From PHAA01 sp034927445 (GTDB taxonomy: Bacteria > Bacillota > Syntrophomonadia > Syntrophomonadales > Syntrophomonadaceae): a stretch of DNA of 64,000 bases. Positions 8,601 to 16,671 of this stretch are shown piece by piece. The number at the start of each line of letters is the position of its first letter. Position 1 is the stretch's first letter. The stretch is taken from NCBI GenBank assembly GCA_034927445.1, contig JAYFPZ010000019.1:1-64000 (forward strand), given 5' to 3'. The position numbers and the translations under genes are program-made. The notes beneath the pieces were generated by a model. It ran no database searches, was not told the origin of the DNA, and saw nothing but the letters and a program-made list of their open reading frames with translations.

Positions 8601-11453
8601 ATTCGCGCTGGGGCGGTTGATGGCCAGCCCGGCGATGATATGATTATCGCCGTCAAAGCTGCCCTTGAAGCGGTTGGCATTCGTGCCAATGGGCGTCCAG
8701 CCCTTGCCGCTGTCCGCAATGGCATAGCCGGAAAGGTCGAGGCTGTTCATCAGCTGGTAGCATACGCCATTTGCGTTATAGGTTGCGTTCCCCTCGTTGA
8801 TCAGCTGGGCTAGCCTGGCAAGCTGGGCGGCGGTGCTGATTTGGAAAGGGGCGTCACTTTCGCCGCTGCCAACAAAGGGCGTATCGCCCATCAGGTATAC
8901 GGGCGGATCAACCGTCTGTCCGTTCAGGCCGGGCAGCTTGCCGGGCGCATAAGTCCATGGCGCGGTTTTCAGCGCATCCGGAAGCCCTGTCCCCGCCGCA
9001 ATTTCATCGGCGGTTGTGTCCTCGCCGCTGTGCGCGTTGCTCGTGTCGCCGGTTACCGTCATGCCGGCAAAAGCGATATTGCCGGAGCAGCTGCCGGTCA
9101 AGGCATCTCCCGCCACGCGGCCTGCCTCATAGCCGCCGCCGACGGATGGGTTCAGCGCCGCGCAGTTTGTCAAACTGCTGTTATGAACAAGCCCCGCCAC
9201 GCCGCCGGCCCTGCCGAAACCGCTCTGCGTGCCGAACACCCCGGCGGTGGTATAGCAGCCTTGCACCGCGCCGCTCACAATAGACCCCGCCACGCCGCCG
9301 ACATTGTCCCTGCCGGAAACGCTGCCGGTCACATAGCAGTTTCTGACGGTGCCCGACACGATTCCCGACACGCCGCCGACCAGGTCCTGTCCGACGATAC
9401 TCGCTTCGACAACACCCAGGTTTTCTACCACGCTGCCGGAACCGGTTTGCCCGAACAGCCCCTGCAACGCGACCCCGGGGCGGTTGATATACAGCCCGGT
9501 GATTTGGTTGCCGCCGCCGCTAAATTCGCCCTTAAACGGATATGGATCCTCTCTGCCGATGGGAACCCAGCCCTCGCCGGAAGCATAGCCGGAAAGGTCG
9601 AGGCTGTTTTCCAGTCGGTAACATACGCCTGCGTTCGCATAAGGCGCCGTTCCCGCGTTTACCAGCTCGGTAAGCCTGGTAAGCTGAGCGGCGGTGCTGA
9701 TTCGGTAGGGATTGATGCTTGAGCCGGCTCCCTCAAAGGGCACAGTGCCCAGCAGGTACGCGGGCATATCCACCGCCGCGCCGAAGCCGGGAAGCTTGCC
9801 GTTTGCGGTTGTCCAGCCGTCAGTGGAGGTGAACAGGCCGCCCAATGAGCCGTCTGATCCAATTGTGTCGGCAGTTGTGTCTGCGCCGCTCTTATCGTTT
9901 CCCATACCGCCGGAAACGGTGCTGCCGTTTATCTTCATACCGGCAAAGGCAATGTTCCCGGAAAATCCTGATCCGCTGCCCACTACCCGGCCTATACTGG
10001 TGCCACTGCTTAGCGAAACCGAAGGGTTCAGCGCCGCGCAGTTTTGCACCGCGTCGCCATTGCCCACCACACCGCCGACATAGCCTGTGCCGCTGACGCT
10101 GCCGGTGCTGTAGCAGTTTTGCACCGTGCCGTTAATCCCTCCCGCCACGCCGCCGACATAGAATGTGCCGGTAATATTGGCGGCGGAATAGCAGCTTTGC
10201 GCCACGCCGCTGCTTCCAAGCTGCCCCACAATGCCGCCGGTTTTGGTTTTGCCGCTGATGCTTCCGGTTACATAGCAGTTTTGCACCGTGCCGTTAGCAT
10301 ACCCCGCCACGCCGCCGATGCCGCCGGAGTTCTCATCCCCTCCGATGATATTTACACCCACTATACCGAGATTGTGCACCATGGTGCCGCTGTCAAGATA
10401 CCCGAACAAGCCCTGAAAAGTTGCCCCGGTGCGGTTGATGGTCAGCCCGGTGATGGTATGATTATCGCCGTCAAAGCTACCCTTGAATCTGTTCGTATCA
10501 TTGCCGATGGGCGTCCAGCCCTTGCCGCTGTCGGCGCTGGCATAGCTTGAAAGATCAATATCGTTTTCCAGCTTTAAATATACCTGCCCGCTACCACCCG
10601 CGCCGAGAAAGAGGGTTTTCAGTTTGCCCTCGTTGACGATCCCGGCAATGGCGGCGAGCTGCGCCGCTGAGTCGATCAGGAAGGGATCGGTATCCAGCGC
10701 GCCGCCGCCACGGGCGAATATATTGAAGCGCGGCGCCTCACCCCGCACCACCACCGCGATTACGGGCAGCTCCGCACCTGCCGCAAAGTCTTCGCCCGGC
10801 ACGGCGGTAAGAAGATAAAGTCCCTTGGCATATTCGTCATAGCTGGGCTCGGATGCCCATGTGACAGGAACCTCCGTCAGTCCGCCCTCCACCGTCCCGG
10901 AAAGCGTCCTGGGCAGGTTCAAATCCTCTAAAGCGGTACCGTATTCCACCGACTGCCAGCGGACATCGTCGGAAAGCGCCGCGAAAGCGGTAATCTCGCC
11001 TGCGGCTATTCCCACCGCCACGGTGATTTGGGGCGGCCGAAGGCCGTTTACAAGGGTAAAGCTTTCTATTTGCGGGGTGAAGGTGTATACCCCGGCCGCA
11101 TTGCCGTCATAGTCCGGGGCGGATGCCCATGTCACCGGAATTGACTGATCGGTCTGTTCCGATTCCTGCCTTCCCGGCTCTCCGGAATCCTGTTCCAGCG
11201 CCTCCGTGTCCAAGGCTGCAGCGGCATATACTGTAGCCGTCACGGTCACGGGCAGATTCAGTTCCTCCAAGGATGTGCCGAGGGGCACAGTCTGGTTGGC
11301 CGTTTTCTCCGGCAGCGCCGCAAAGGAAATGATTTCGCCGCTTGCCTCGATGGGCGGTTCTTCCGCCGCTGCCGCAACCGGCAATATTCCCAGCGTTATG
11401 ATGATGGACATCGCCATCGCTAAGATCCGCCGGTATGGTTTGTGATCACGCAT
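5700..11453 (-). CDS. Giant SLH-domain surface protein with three GLUG-type modules
   Basis: This 1917-residue secreted protein starts with a signal peptide (residues 1-30, ending PVAAAA). Two Big_4-like Ig domains follow (about 40-240, each with VPVTWASxPxYD). Three long tandem modules (about 251-565, 566-853 and 854-1197) each begin with a DPFxIxxAAQLxxLxxLVNxG segment, then GWxPIG, then many GLUG-type units (VGGVAGxxxGTVxNCYxTG), a predicted beta-solenoid. More Ig-like domains, a Gly/Asp linker, a conserved domain (about 1530-1733) and three SLH domains (about 1734-1917, SFTDVPSASWYHDAVSYLA and similar) end the chain. The SLH repeats should hold it to secondary wall polymer. ATG 11453 is chosen from AAGGAG upstream. 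The region is visibly richer in G+C than its flanks. Likely an adhesin or S-layer-associated protein; ligand unknown. Confidence 0.9.
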   Translation of the reverse strand: MRDHKPYRRILAMAMSIIITLGILPVAAAAEEPPIEASGEIISFAALPEKTANQTVPLGTSLEELNLPVTVTATVYAAAALDTEALEQDSGEPGRQESEQTDQSIPVTWASAPDYDGNAAGVYTFTPQIESFTLVNGLRPPQITVAVGIAAGEITAFAALSDDVRWQSVEYGTALEDLNLPRTLSGTVEGGLTEVPVTWASEPSYDEYAKGLYLLTAVPGEDFAAGAELPVIAVVVRGEAPRFNIFARGGGALDTDPFLIDSAAQLAAIAGIVNEGKLKTLFLGAGGSGQVYLKLENDIDLSSYASADSGKGWTPIGNDTNRFKGSFDGDNHTITGLTINRTGATFQGLFGYLDSGTMVHNLGIVGVNIIGGDENSGGIGGVAGYANGTVQNCYVTGSISGKTKTGGIVGQLGSSGVAQSCYSAANITGTFYVGGVAGGINGTVQNCYSTGSVSGTGYVGGVVGNGDAVQNCAALNPSVSLSSGTSIGRVVGSGSGFSGNIAFAGMKINGSTVSGGMGNDKSGADTTADTIGSDGSLGGLFTSTDGWTTANGKLPGFGAAVDMPAYLLGTVPFEGAGSSINPYRISTAAQLTRLTELVNAGTAPYANAGVCYRLENSLDLSGYASGEGWVPIGREDPYPFKGEFSGGGNQITGLYINRPGVALQGLFGQTGSGSVVENLGVVEASIVGQDLVGGVSGIVSGTVRNCYVTGSVSGRDNVGGVAGSIVSGAVQGCYTTAGVFGTQSGFGRAGGVAGLVHNSSLTNCAALNPSVGGGYEAGRVAGDALTGSCSGNIAFAGMTVTGDTSNAHSGEDTTADEIAAGTGLPDALKTAPWTYAPGKLPGLNGQTVDPPVYLMGDTPFVGSGESDAPFQISTAAQLARLAQLINEGNATYNANGVCYQLMNSLDLSGYAIADSGKGWTPIGTNANRFKGSFDGDNHIIAGLAINRPSANDQGLFGFIDTGGTVKNLGVTGISVVGNQFVGGMAGRAYGTVENCHSTGTISGYMLVGGVAGQVRGTVQGCYSSGSVTGSQGVAGGVAGAVDSGGRVHNCYATGNVTGGGTVGGVAGHVNGMVEDCYATGRVSATSSETGGVTGYVNGTVENCAALNVSVAGGSASAGRIAGSTSNPTLSGNIAFAGMTVNGSVASGGAANNQNGADTSAGAIAADGTLGGLFTAANGWTVEDGKLPGFGAAVDMPLHLISFSTTPLTVELSGTGISGSGTSYSAMTSPTDRTVTVTITGWADWTNKEVTVTAKKPDNSPLTVTPTDTVNGSATFTLPGGVEGTFTVTAAAKSNPVNVNKTVTLAVSTVTINSAAVNGVVAPAAGALPITLSSLTGGSNFSVTGLTWQNSNGSAAALTLEGKFKAGSAYKAVIELTAASGFKFPSGLTPGVDNGSAASGTVNGGDVGGNKLIFTVTFPATAAKAVTGVAVKTQPATLAYTAGEALDLAGLAATLTYNDGSTEDTSFADFGAVGLTVSPADGSALTMSNSNVAITHTASGKSAEQAITVHASPGGTGDSVDSGDGGGGGTTAPQYEAEVTGGGRSIETAVTVDTKTGRAAAELSSQELKNGADFVVTMPKIPGVTDYGLGIPTLNLSSGSGDGSLKLNTDAGSVTLPSDMLTGTGAASGNMAHISIGTVDPSGLTDSAQAAVGNRPVVSLSLYIDGKQTDWNNPAAPVTVSIPYTPASGEDQNAIVIWYIDGNGNLNCVINGRYDPETGAVTFRTTHFSLYAVGYHGVSFTDVPSASWYHDAVSYLAARGITSGTTATAFSPDATLTRGQFITLLLRAYGIEADKDAADNFSDAGGTYYTGYLAAAKRLGIANGVGGNRFSPEQAITRQQMFTLLYNALQALDRLPGSHSDQPLSNFSDSGNIAVYAREAMTYLVKAGIVSGSGGKLDPTGGSTRAQMAQVLYNLLEK
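7860..10703 (-). repeat. Three tandem ~300-residue GLUG repeat modules inside the SLH gene
   Basis: The blocks about 10703-9760, 9759-8895 and 8894-7860 encode the same module. Each has an opening AAQL helix, GLFG, repeated GGVAG/NCY units, a C-A-A-L-N motif, GNIAFAGM and a closing KLPG. The DNA repeats are diverged, so the modules are old duplications or kept distinct by selection. Confidence 0.8.
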
Positions 11454-11542
11454 ATGCATTATCTCCTTCATGTTCGTTGGACCTTTTCCCAAAGCCCCCG
11501 TTATTCGCGTCTGTAAATGGCTGACTGACCGTTCACACAGTT

Positions 11543-11791
11543 CTACCGCAGGGCAAACAGGATTTCGTCCACGGTGATCCGCATGGGGAAAATCTCCGGT
11601 TTTTCGTCAGGAGGATCCCAATAGACAGCTTTATCCTCAAACTTGACGGATTTGAATACCTCCGGATCCTTCAGCCGGAGATAGGGAAGGGTTTCCACCA
11701 TCCGCCGCATGTTAAAGCTGACCTGGTTGCCCTCCCCGAAGTCGATGAGAAGCCTGTAATCATCCGTCGTGCGGACATTCATGATTTTCAT
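11543..11791 (-). CDS. DUF2442 domain protein
   Basis: This small protein of 82 residues reads MKIMNVRTTDDYRLLIDFGE at its start and continues through FNMRRMV, LKDPEVFKSVKFED and VYWDPP, the DUF2442 pattern. The family is often found beside DUF4160 proteins in toxin-antitoxin-like pairs, but no partner is present here. ATG 11791 is chosen because AAAGGAGG lies nine bases upstream. It is 89 bp ahead of the SLH gene on the same strand and divergent from the LuxR gene, so it probably is the first gene of the SLH transcript. Function unknown. Confidence 0.75.
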   Translation of the reverse strand: MKIMNVRTTDDYRLLIDFGEGNQVSFNMRRMVETLPYLRLKDPEVFKSVKFEDKAVYWDPPDEKPEIFPMRITVDEILFALR

Positions 11792-11818
11792 GTCTCCGCG
11801 CCTCCTTTCCGCACTGTG

Positions 11819-11847
11819 TGGACAAAAATTATACTCTGTTATAGAAT
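11819..11847 (+). promoter_or_regulatory. Candidate promoter of the first LAL regulator
   Basis: TGGACA (11819-11824) and TAGAAT (11842-11847) are 17 bp apart in the 165-bp divergent gap. ATTATA at 11828-11833 is a TATAAT on the other strand, a possible overlapping -10 for the DUF2442-SLH transcript. Confidence 0.4.
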
Positions 11848-11956
11848 AGAAAAAAATTGGCGTGCCGGGCATCCCCCAAAAGGGGGATTTTATCTTCAGC
11901 GCCGGGAAAACAGGCGGAGGGACGGCAGGTCCGTTAAAAGGCAAGAGGTTGGAAGA

Positions 11957-14443
11957 GTGAGAAATAAAAGGATTTTGAGCAGGGCGCGGATTGACGCCGC
12001 GCTGCTGGCCGCTTTTGACTATCCGCTCACCATTCTGGAAGCCCCGATGGGATACGGAAAAACGACGGCGGTAAAAATGTTTACCCGAAATCAGGGTGTC
12101 CGGGCTTTCTGGTTTACCTTTTCTGCATTAAGCTATTCCGAAACCGCCTTTTGGGACAGCTTTACCGACCATATCATGGAAATGGACGGGCAGGCGGGCG
12201 CCGTTCTCAAATCGCTTGGCCTGCCGGCGGACGCCCCGCAGATGGAACGGGTGCTGCGTACGCTGGGCAAGGTAAAATTCGCGGCACATTCTCTGCTGGT
12301 GCTGGACGACTATCACCTGGCCAGAGACGCCCGGTTGAACAGCCTGCTTCTGCGGCTTGCCCAGGAAGAGCTGGAGGATCTGTCCATCCTTCTGGTTACG
12401 AGGGATACGACCGGCCTTGATTTTGTGGAGCTGCTTTCCCGCGGGCAGTGCTGCCTTCTGCCGAGACAGTTTTTGAAATTCACGGAGGAGGAGCTGGGGG
12501 ATTACTGCCGCTTGATGTGGTCGCACATTTCGGCAGCGGATTTGGATAAGGTGTGGCAGTATACCGACGGTTGGATATCCTTCGCCCACATCCTTCTGCT
12601 GGGGCTGGAAACCGGGATTCCCGTCGGTGTCAGCACGACCATTGAGAACATGATCGAGGGGGCGTTGTTTAACCGCTATGACAGCGCCATGCAGGATTTT
12701 TTGCTGCGGCTTTCCATTATGGAGGAGTTCACAGCGGAGCAGGCCGCGATCATTACACAGCATGAGGACGCGCGGCAGCGCTTGAGCCTGTTGGGCAGGG
12801 AAAACGCCTTTGTCTTTTATGAAGAAAAAACAGAACGCTATCAGATTCATCAGGTACTGCTGAATTACCTCCGGCGCAAGAGGCAGTTTTCCGGCGCGGA
12901 GCTTCAAGCGTTATACGGGCGGCTGGGAGACTGGCTGCTGGGCCGTCAGGAATTTCTGCCGGCTTATCGTTATTTGCATCAGGCCGGACGGGCGGAGGAT
13001 GTCCTTGCCCACCTGAACGACCCGAAAAACATACGCAACCAATGGCTGGATTTTGACGGCGCGGATGAAATGTTCAACAGCGCTCCCCGCGCGCTTTTAT
13101 TCCGTTACCCTTTCGCCTATCTGCTCTACCTGTTTTATTCCATCGTTTTGGGAAAGGATAACGCGGTTTTGGGATGGGCTGAACGGCTGGATGAGCTGGA
13201 ACAGCATTACCTGGCGGCAGAGGGTTTAGATAAAACTTTTCAAAACCGGATTCTCGGCGAAATCCTGATTGTGCGTAAATTTACCCTGTTTAACGATGTG
13301 GCCGGCATGAAAGCCTCCAACCAGGAAATTGAACGGCTGCTGAATGGCCGGAATTCCTACATTACCCTTCAGGATAACGAATTCACCTTTGCGTCTCCCC
13401 ACTATCTGTATCTCTATTTCCGGGACAAGGGCGGCTTTCATGAATTGGCGGAGCTGCTTTCCGAGAATGTTGGCTACGCCAAATTTTCCGGCGGCTGCGG
13501 GACAGGCAGCGACGCGCTGGCTGCCGCGGAATACGCGCTTGAAACCGGGGATTTCAAAAATGTCGCGCCCCAGTGCCGCAAGGCGATTGCCAAAGCCGAA
13601 GTGATGTCGCAGGCCGGCATTATCATTTGCGCCAATTTCGCTCTGATCCGTCTCCGCCTGACGGAAGGGAAACTTCCGGAGGCGATGAGCCTGCTGGCGC
13701 AGACAGAACGCGAGGTAGAAAAATTAAACAGTTCTGTCTACAACACCACGATGGATTTGTGTAAGGGATATGTTTTTGCCTGCCTCGGGCAGCCTGAACG
13801 GATTCCGTCATGGCTTCAGGTCGGGGAGATCAAAGCCGCCGACTTTTTTTCCCAGGGCCTGGCTTTCAATTATATTGTTTACGGGAAGACGCTTCTGGTC
13901 TTGGGAAAATATACGGAGCTGGAGAGCCGCATCGAACAGTTTGAAGAGGCTTTTTCCGTGTTCGGCAACCGGCTTGGCTTCATCCACAATCGGATATTTG
14001 AGGCCGCCGCCCGCTGTCATTTGTATGGAATGAAAGATGGCGCGGCGGTTCTGGAGACGGCATTGGCGGAAGCGGAGGAGGATTCCCTGGTCCTGCCTTT
14101 TGCGGAAAACGCGCCCCACATGATGGGCATGCTTAAAATGATTGCGCGCAAAAATCCCGGCAATGGTTTCCTAAACCGGGTCTTAATCCTCTGCCGGGAA
14201 TATGAAAGCATGGCTTTAGGTCTTTCTCACCCGGCGGAAACCCTCTCGCAGCGGGAAATAGATATCCTGTCGCTGGCCGCGCAGGGTCTGAGCAGGAAAG
14301 AAGTGGCGGCACGCCTGTACATATCGGAAGAAACAGTCAAAACGCATTTTAAGAACGTTTATCAAAAGCTCGGCGTAAACAGCAAAATGGCGGCCATCAG
14401 GCTGGCGCGGGACCGCGGGTATCTGGGCAGGGCGGAAACGTGA
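11957..14443 (+). CDS. LuxR-family regulator of the MalT/LAL type (cassette 1)
   Basis: The 828-residue protein has the large ATP-binding LuxR architecture. It has an N-terminal STAND NTPase with a Walker A-like APMGYGKTT (about residue 32) and Walker B LLVLDDYH (about 115), a long helical TPR-like middle (about 330-740), and a C-terminal LuxR helix-turn-helix (LSQREIDILSLAAQGLSR to YQKLGVNSKMAA). Such proteins bind an inducer and ATP, oligomerise and activate nearby promoters. GTG 11957 is chosen because AAGAGG lies eight bases upstream. It is divergent from the DUF2442-SLH genes, its probable target. A second, diverged member sits in the same relation to SLH genes at 33747-36269. Confidence 0.9.
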   Translation: MRNKRILSRARIDAALLAAFDYPLTILEAPMGYGKTTAVKMFTRNQGVRAFWFTFSALSYSETAFWDSFTDHIMEMDGQAGAVLKSLGLPADAPQMERVLRTLGKVKFAAHSLLVLDDYHLARDARLNSLLLRLAQEELEDLSILLVTRDTTGLDFVELLSRGQCCLLPRQFLKFTEEELGDYCRLMWSHISAADLDKVWQYTDGWISFAHILLLGLETGIPVGVSTTIENMIEGALFNRYDSAMQDFLLRLSIMEEFTAEQAAIITQHEDARQRLSLLGRENAFVFYEEKTERYQIHQVLLNYLRRKRQFSGAELQALYGRLGDWLLGRQEFLPAYRYLHQAGRAEDVLAHLNDPKNIRNQWLDFDGADEMFNSAPRALLFRYPFAYLLYLFYSIVLGKDNAVLGWAERLDELEQHYLAAEGLDKTFQNRILGEILIVRKFTLFNDVAGMKASNQEIERLLNGRNSYITLQDNEFTFASPHYLYLYFRDKGGFHELAELLSENVGYAKFSGGCGTGSDALAAAEYALETGDFKNVAPQCRKAIAKAEVMSQAGIIICANFALIRLRLTEGKLPEAMSLLAQTEREVEKLNSSVYNTTMDLCKGYVFACLGQPERIPSWLQVGEIKAADFFSQGLAFNYIVYGKTLLVLGKYTELESRIEQFEEAFSVFGNRLGFIHNRIFEAAARCHLYGMKDGAAVLETALAEAEEDSLVLPFAENAPHMMGMLKMIARKNPGNGFLNRVLILCREYESMALGLSHPAETLSQREIDILSLAAQGLSRKEVAARLYISEETVKTHFKNVYQKLGVNSKMAAIRLARDRGYLGRAET

Positions 14444-14480
14444 GCGGCTGGTTTACAGGATTATCATTCTGGACGGTATC

Positions 14481-14573
14481 ATGGTTGCGGGGAAATGGAT
14501 GGAGATCGGCGAAAAATGGTATTATTTCAACGCCGACGGTTCGCTCACAAAACACTACAGTGGATGGCTATGA
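14481..14573 (+). pseudogene. Choline/cell-wall-binding repeat fragment
   Basis: A 30-codon stretch reads MVAGKWMEIGEKWYYFNADG, then SLTKHYSGWL and a stop, which matches one CW_binding_1 (choline-binding type) repeat. The frame is open about 14 codons further upstream but has no signal peptide, catalytic domain or ribosome-binding site. It is the debris of a secreted wall-binding protein at the end of the LuxR gene. An overlapping 64-codon reading in another frame does not look like protein. Confidence 0.6.
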
Positions 14574-14639
14574 TAGGACCGCCAACGCCACGCCCTTTGT
14601 TATGAAAATCCACGAATTTTGGGATAAAAAATGATCCCT

Positions 14640-14683
14640 AAAGCCTTGAGTTACAAAGCATTTGTATACTCAAGGCTTTTTGC
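14640..14683. terminator. Terminator, probably bidirectional
   Basis: A 12-bp perfect stem (AAAGCCTTGAGT/ACTCAAGGCTTT) with a T run on the plus strand. It separates the LuxR end of the island from the minus-strand DUF2200 group. Confidence 0.75.
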
Positions 14684-14738
14684 ATATTGATTTTCTAATT
14701 TGCTGACCAATTAATCGCTGAATGAATTGCGAAATTGA

Positions 14739-15092
14739 TTAGACATTCACCCTCAAAACCTTCTCCATCGGCTTGCCTTTTGCCAATTCGTCAACCAGTT
14801 TGTCAAGCCAACGGATTTTCTGCATAAGCGGGTCTTCGATTTCCTCTACGCGAACACCGCAGACTACTCCCGTAATTTTATAGGCATTGGGGTTGATTTG
14901 CGGGGCTTCGGCAAAGAACGTCTCGAAATCAACCTCTTTCTCGATTTGCACCCGCAAGCCAGGCTCGTCATAGCCCGTCAACCAACAGGTGACCGCATCG
15001 ACTTCTTCTTTTGCGCGACCCTTTTTCTCTGCTTTTTGGACGTACATAGGATAAACGCTTGAAAAAGCGGTCGTGAATATTCTCGGTTTCAT
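14739..15092 (-). CDS. DUF2200 family protein
   Basis: This protein of 117 residues matches DUF2200 over its whole length, with FSSVYPMYVQKAEKKGR, CWLTGYDE, VDFETFFAEAPQ, ITGVVCGVRVEEI and LMQKIRWLDKLVDELAKGK. The family is small, cytosolic and uncharacterised. Its ATG overlaps the stop of the upstream gene by the four bases ATGA, so three small genes (15698 down to 14739) form one coupled operon. No catalytic residues can be assigned. Confidence 0.88.
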   Translation of the reverse strand: MKPRIFTTAFSSVYPMYVQKAEKKGRAKEEVDAVTCWLTGYDEPGLRVQIEKEVDFETFFAEAPQINPNAYKITGVVCGVRVEEIEDPLMQKIRWLDKLVDELAKGKPMEKVLRVNV

Positions 15093-15292
15093 AGCGTTTT
15101 CTCTCCCCGCTCTTTTTTGACTTGTTCCTTCTCAATCAGTGTCAGAGCAACTTTCAGAGCGGCGATTCGCCGTTCAAGAAGAGTCTGCTGTGACTTGCCC
15201 AGTTTCGTAGCGTCCATCTTCTCGCACTTGTGGAGCGTGGACAGCAAGGCACGATGCGCTTCCCTTAACTCTTCGGCTGTAAATTCTGCCAT
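15089..15292 (-). CDS. Conserved hypothetical small helical protein
   Basis: This is a 67-residue, highly charged and wholly helical protein (EELREAHRALLSTLHKCEK, then LGKSQQTLLERRIAALKVAL). It starts one base after the DUF1801 gene ends and overlaps the DUF2200 start by four bases, so its expression is tied to both. I do not recognise a named family. Its short length and coupling suggest a partner of its neighbours, but that is inference. Confidence 0.7.
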   Translation of the reverse strand: MAEFTAEELREAHRALLSTLHKCEKMDATKLGKSQQTLLERRIAALKVALTLIEKEQVKKERGEKTL

Positions 15293-15293
15293 T

Positions 15294-15698
15294 CTAATCC
15301 CCCGCTTGTTTTACTCTCCACCGCACGATGTCGGTGATGAGTGCATAATCTATCGGCTTGTCGAGCGGAAGCTGAATTGCTCCTTTACTGGTCTTATATC
15401 CTGCGATCCGCTCTGCGAACTCCGTAGTAGCCTCGCCGCCGGGGTACAGCCCGATGTGCTTCTTGAACGCCGCGAAATGGATAAGGTTCTCGCCTTGCCA
15501 GAACGTCGGCATCTGCCACGAAATTTTTTCTGTGGCTGCCGGCGCGGCAGCGCGAATGGTTTCGCGAATACTTTGCAACAGCGGTCGCACGTCTTCCGGT
15601 TGTGCGGCAATGTATTCGTCAATGCTGTTGGGCTTTACGCAAAAGTGGTCTTGTTCCGTGTTCTTGAACTCACGACCGCATTTCGGACATTTCCACAT
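15294..15698 (-). CDS. DUF1801 (YdhG-like) protein with N-terminal zinc ribbon
   Basis: This protein of about 134 residues opens with a zinc-ribbon-like CPKCGREFKN...HFC and continues with a DUF1801 domain (IDEYIAAQPEDVRPLLQSIR, EKISWQMPTFW, HFAAFKKHIGLYPG, KGAIQLPLDKPI). DUF1801 proteins have the fold of the iron chaperone frataxin/YdhG, and some have been called intracellular iron chaperones; function here is unproven. ATG 15698 gives better spacing from AAGGAG than the ATG at 15707. It is the first gene of a three-gene coupled operon. Confidence 0.85.
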   Translation of the reverse strand: MWKCPKCGREFKNTEQDHFCVKPNSIDEYIAAQPEDVRPLLQSIRETIRAAAPAATEKISWQMPTFWQGENLIHFAAFKKHIGLYPGGEATTEFAERIAGYKTSKGAIQLPLDKPIDYALITDIVRWRVKQAGD

Positions 15699-15707
15699 TT
15701 CACTCAT

Positions 15708-16158
15708 ACTCCTTATTCGTTACTGTTACGTTGTCACCTGTTTGTTTACGATTTCGTTTAAATAGTTGTGAATATCGATGTGTTAATACCTATACCGATC
15801 CCGGTGAAACAGGTTAAAGTCCCGGTCGCCGCCAATATGTTTCCCTTTATTAAACCGAACTTTTCAGAACTGTCTGATGTATTTTCCAACCGCTTTGGCA
15901 AATATAACGCAAGTGCATTATAGCATTGGAAAACACCGCTTTCAATGTGCTGTGCCCTAAAGGCTCTCTTATAATGCTTCTTTAAAGAACAGCATTTAGA
16001 GTATCCAGCCACGGGCTTATTTACCCTTCGGTACCGGGTAGCACAATTTTAATAACTGAGTTGCCATGTGTCAGGTAAACTTGGCTTGCGTATGATCTGG
16101 CGCAATTTTTTGGCGTAACGATTGAGGTGCTATTTCTGTTCCAAGAGGACGATCGAAA
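15708..16158. other. 450-bp gap without a convincing gene
   Basis: No supported gene is seen. A minus-strand frame at 15758-16012 ends in a hydrophobic Gly/Ile stretch (ILAATGTLTCFTGIGIGI) that looks like part of a membrane protein, but it has no ribosome-binding site and the rest is unconvincing. It may be gene debris. Confidence 0.4.
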
Positions 16159-16488
16159 ATGAAGCGTATTCTCAAAATCCCGGCAATTAATGCGGTAGGA
16201 TTAAGCATGTTCACCGCCTTCTACGCATTAATCTTTATCGTAACTTCCAGACATGTTGAGTTTGTAAACTTGTTATATTATTACAACCGGACAACAGACA
16301 TCCATTTGTTTTGGACCGGCTGGAGCAGCTTTCTTGCTTCCGGGCGTCATGCTCTCATCGCCTATGCGCTGATCGGGATAACTGTATCGGTAGTGCTGAT
16401 GCTGCTTTTGCGCCGCCGTCCCTATGATGAATATCCAGATTCGGATGGTTTACCTCGTTACTGGCACGGGTTATCCCGATGCGAATGA
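16159..16488 (+). CDS. Small two-helix membrane protein, C-terminus possibly altered
   Basis: The 109-residue protein has two clear membrane segments (about residues 12-30 and 62-88), followed by a basic RRRPYDEYP sequence. It appears related to small Clostridial membrane proteins of unknown role. AAGAGG lies upstream of ATG 16159 at a rather long spacing. The last 20 residues are unlike the rest, and another frame over the following 70 bp also reads as protein-like, so a frameshift or truncation near 16440 is possible. Confidence 0.55.
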   Translation: MKRILKIPAINAVGLSMFTAFYALIFIVTSRHVEFVNLLYYYNRTTDIHLFWTGWSSFLASGRHALIAYALIGITVSVVLMLLLRRRPYDEYPDSDGLPRYWHGLSRCE

Positions 16489-16671
16489 TAGGACGGCTGG
16501 CGGCACGAATCTCTTACCGAATAAAATGACCGGGCTAACGTTGCCTGTGGCTTTTTCTAGCCCTTTACATATAAGATGAAGTATTCTGTTTTTTATGCGG
16601 AAAAGCATGATATTATATAGGCGAAGGTTATTGGGTGATGCGGATAAACCGAAATCTGAAAGGAGAAAGCG

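Noticed and set aside
5880..10550. Many long plus-strand open frames opposite the giant SLH gene, up to 293 codons
   Set aside because: They are antisense shadows of a G+C-rich, repetitive coding region, with Arg/His/Ala-rich translations and no ribosome-binding sites.
7860..10703. Regular repeats that might suggest a CRISPR array
   Set aside because: Units are part of an intact protein frame (GLUG modules), are diverged, and are not evenly spaced by unique spacers; no cas genes are present.
15758..16012. Minus-strand frame of 84 codons
   Set aside because: It has a GTG start without a ribosome-binding site and only its C-terminal end looks like a membrane segment; kept as a possible remnant only.
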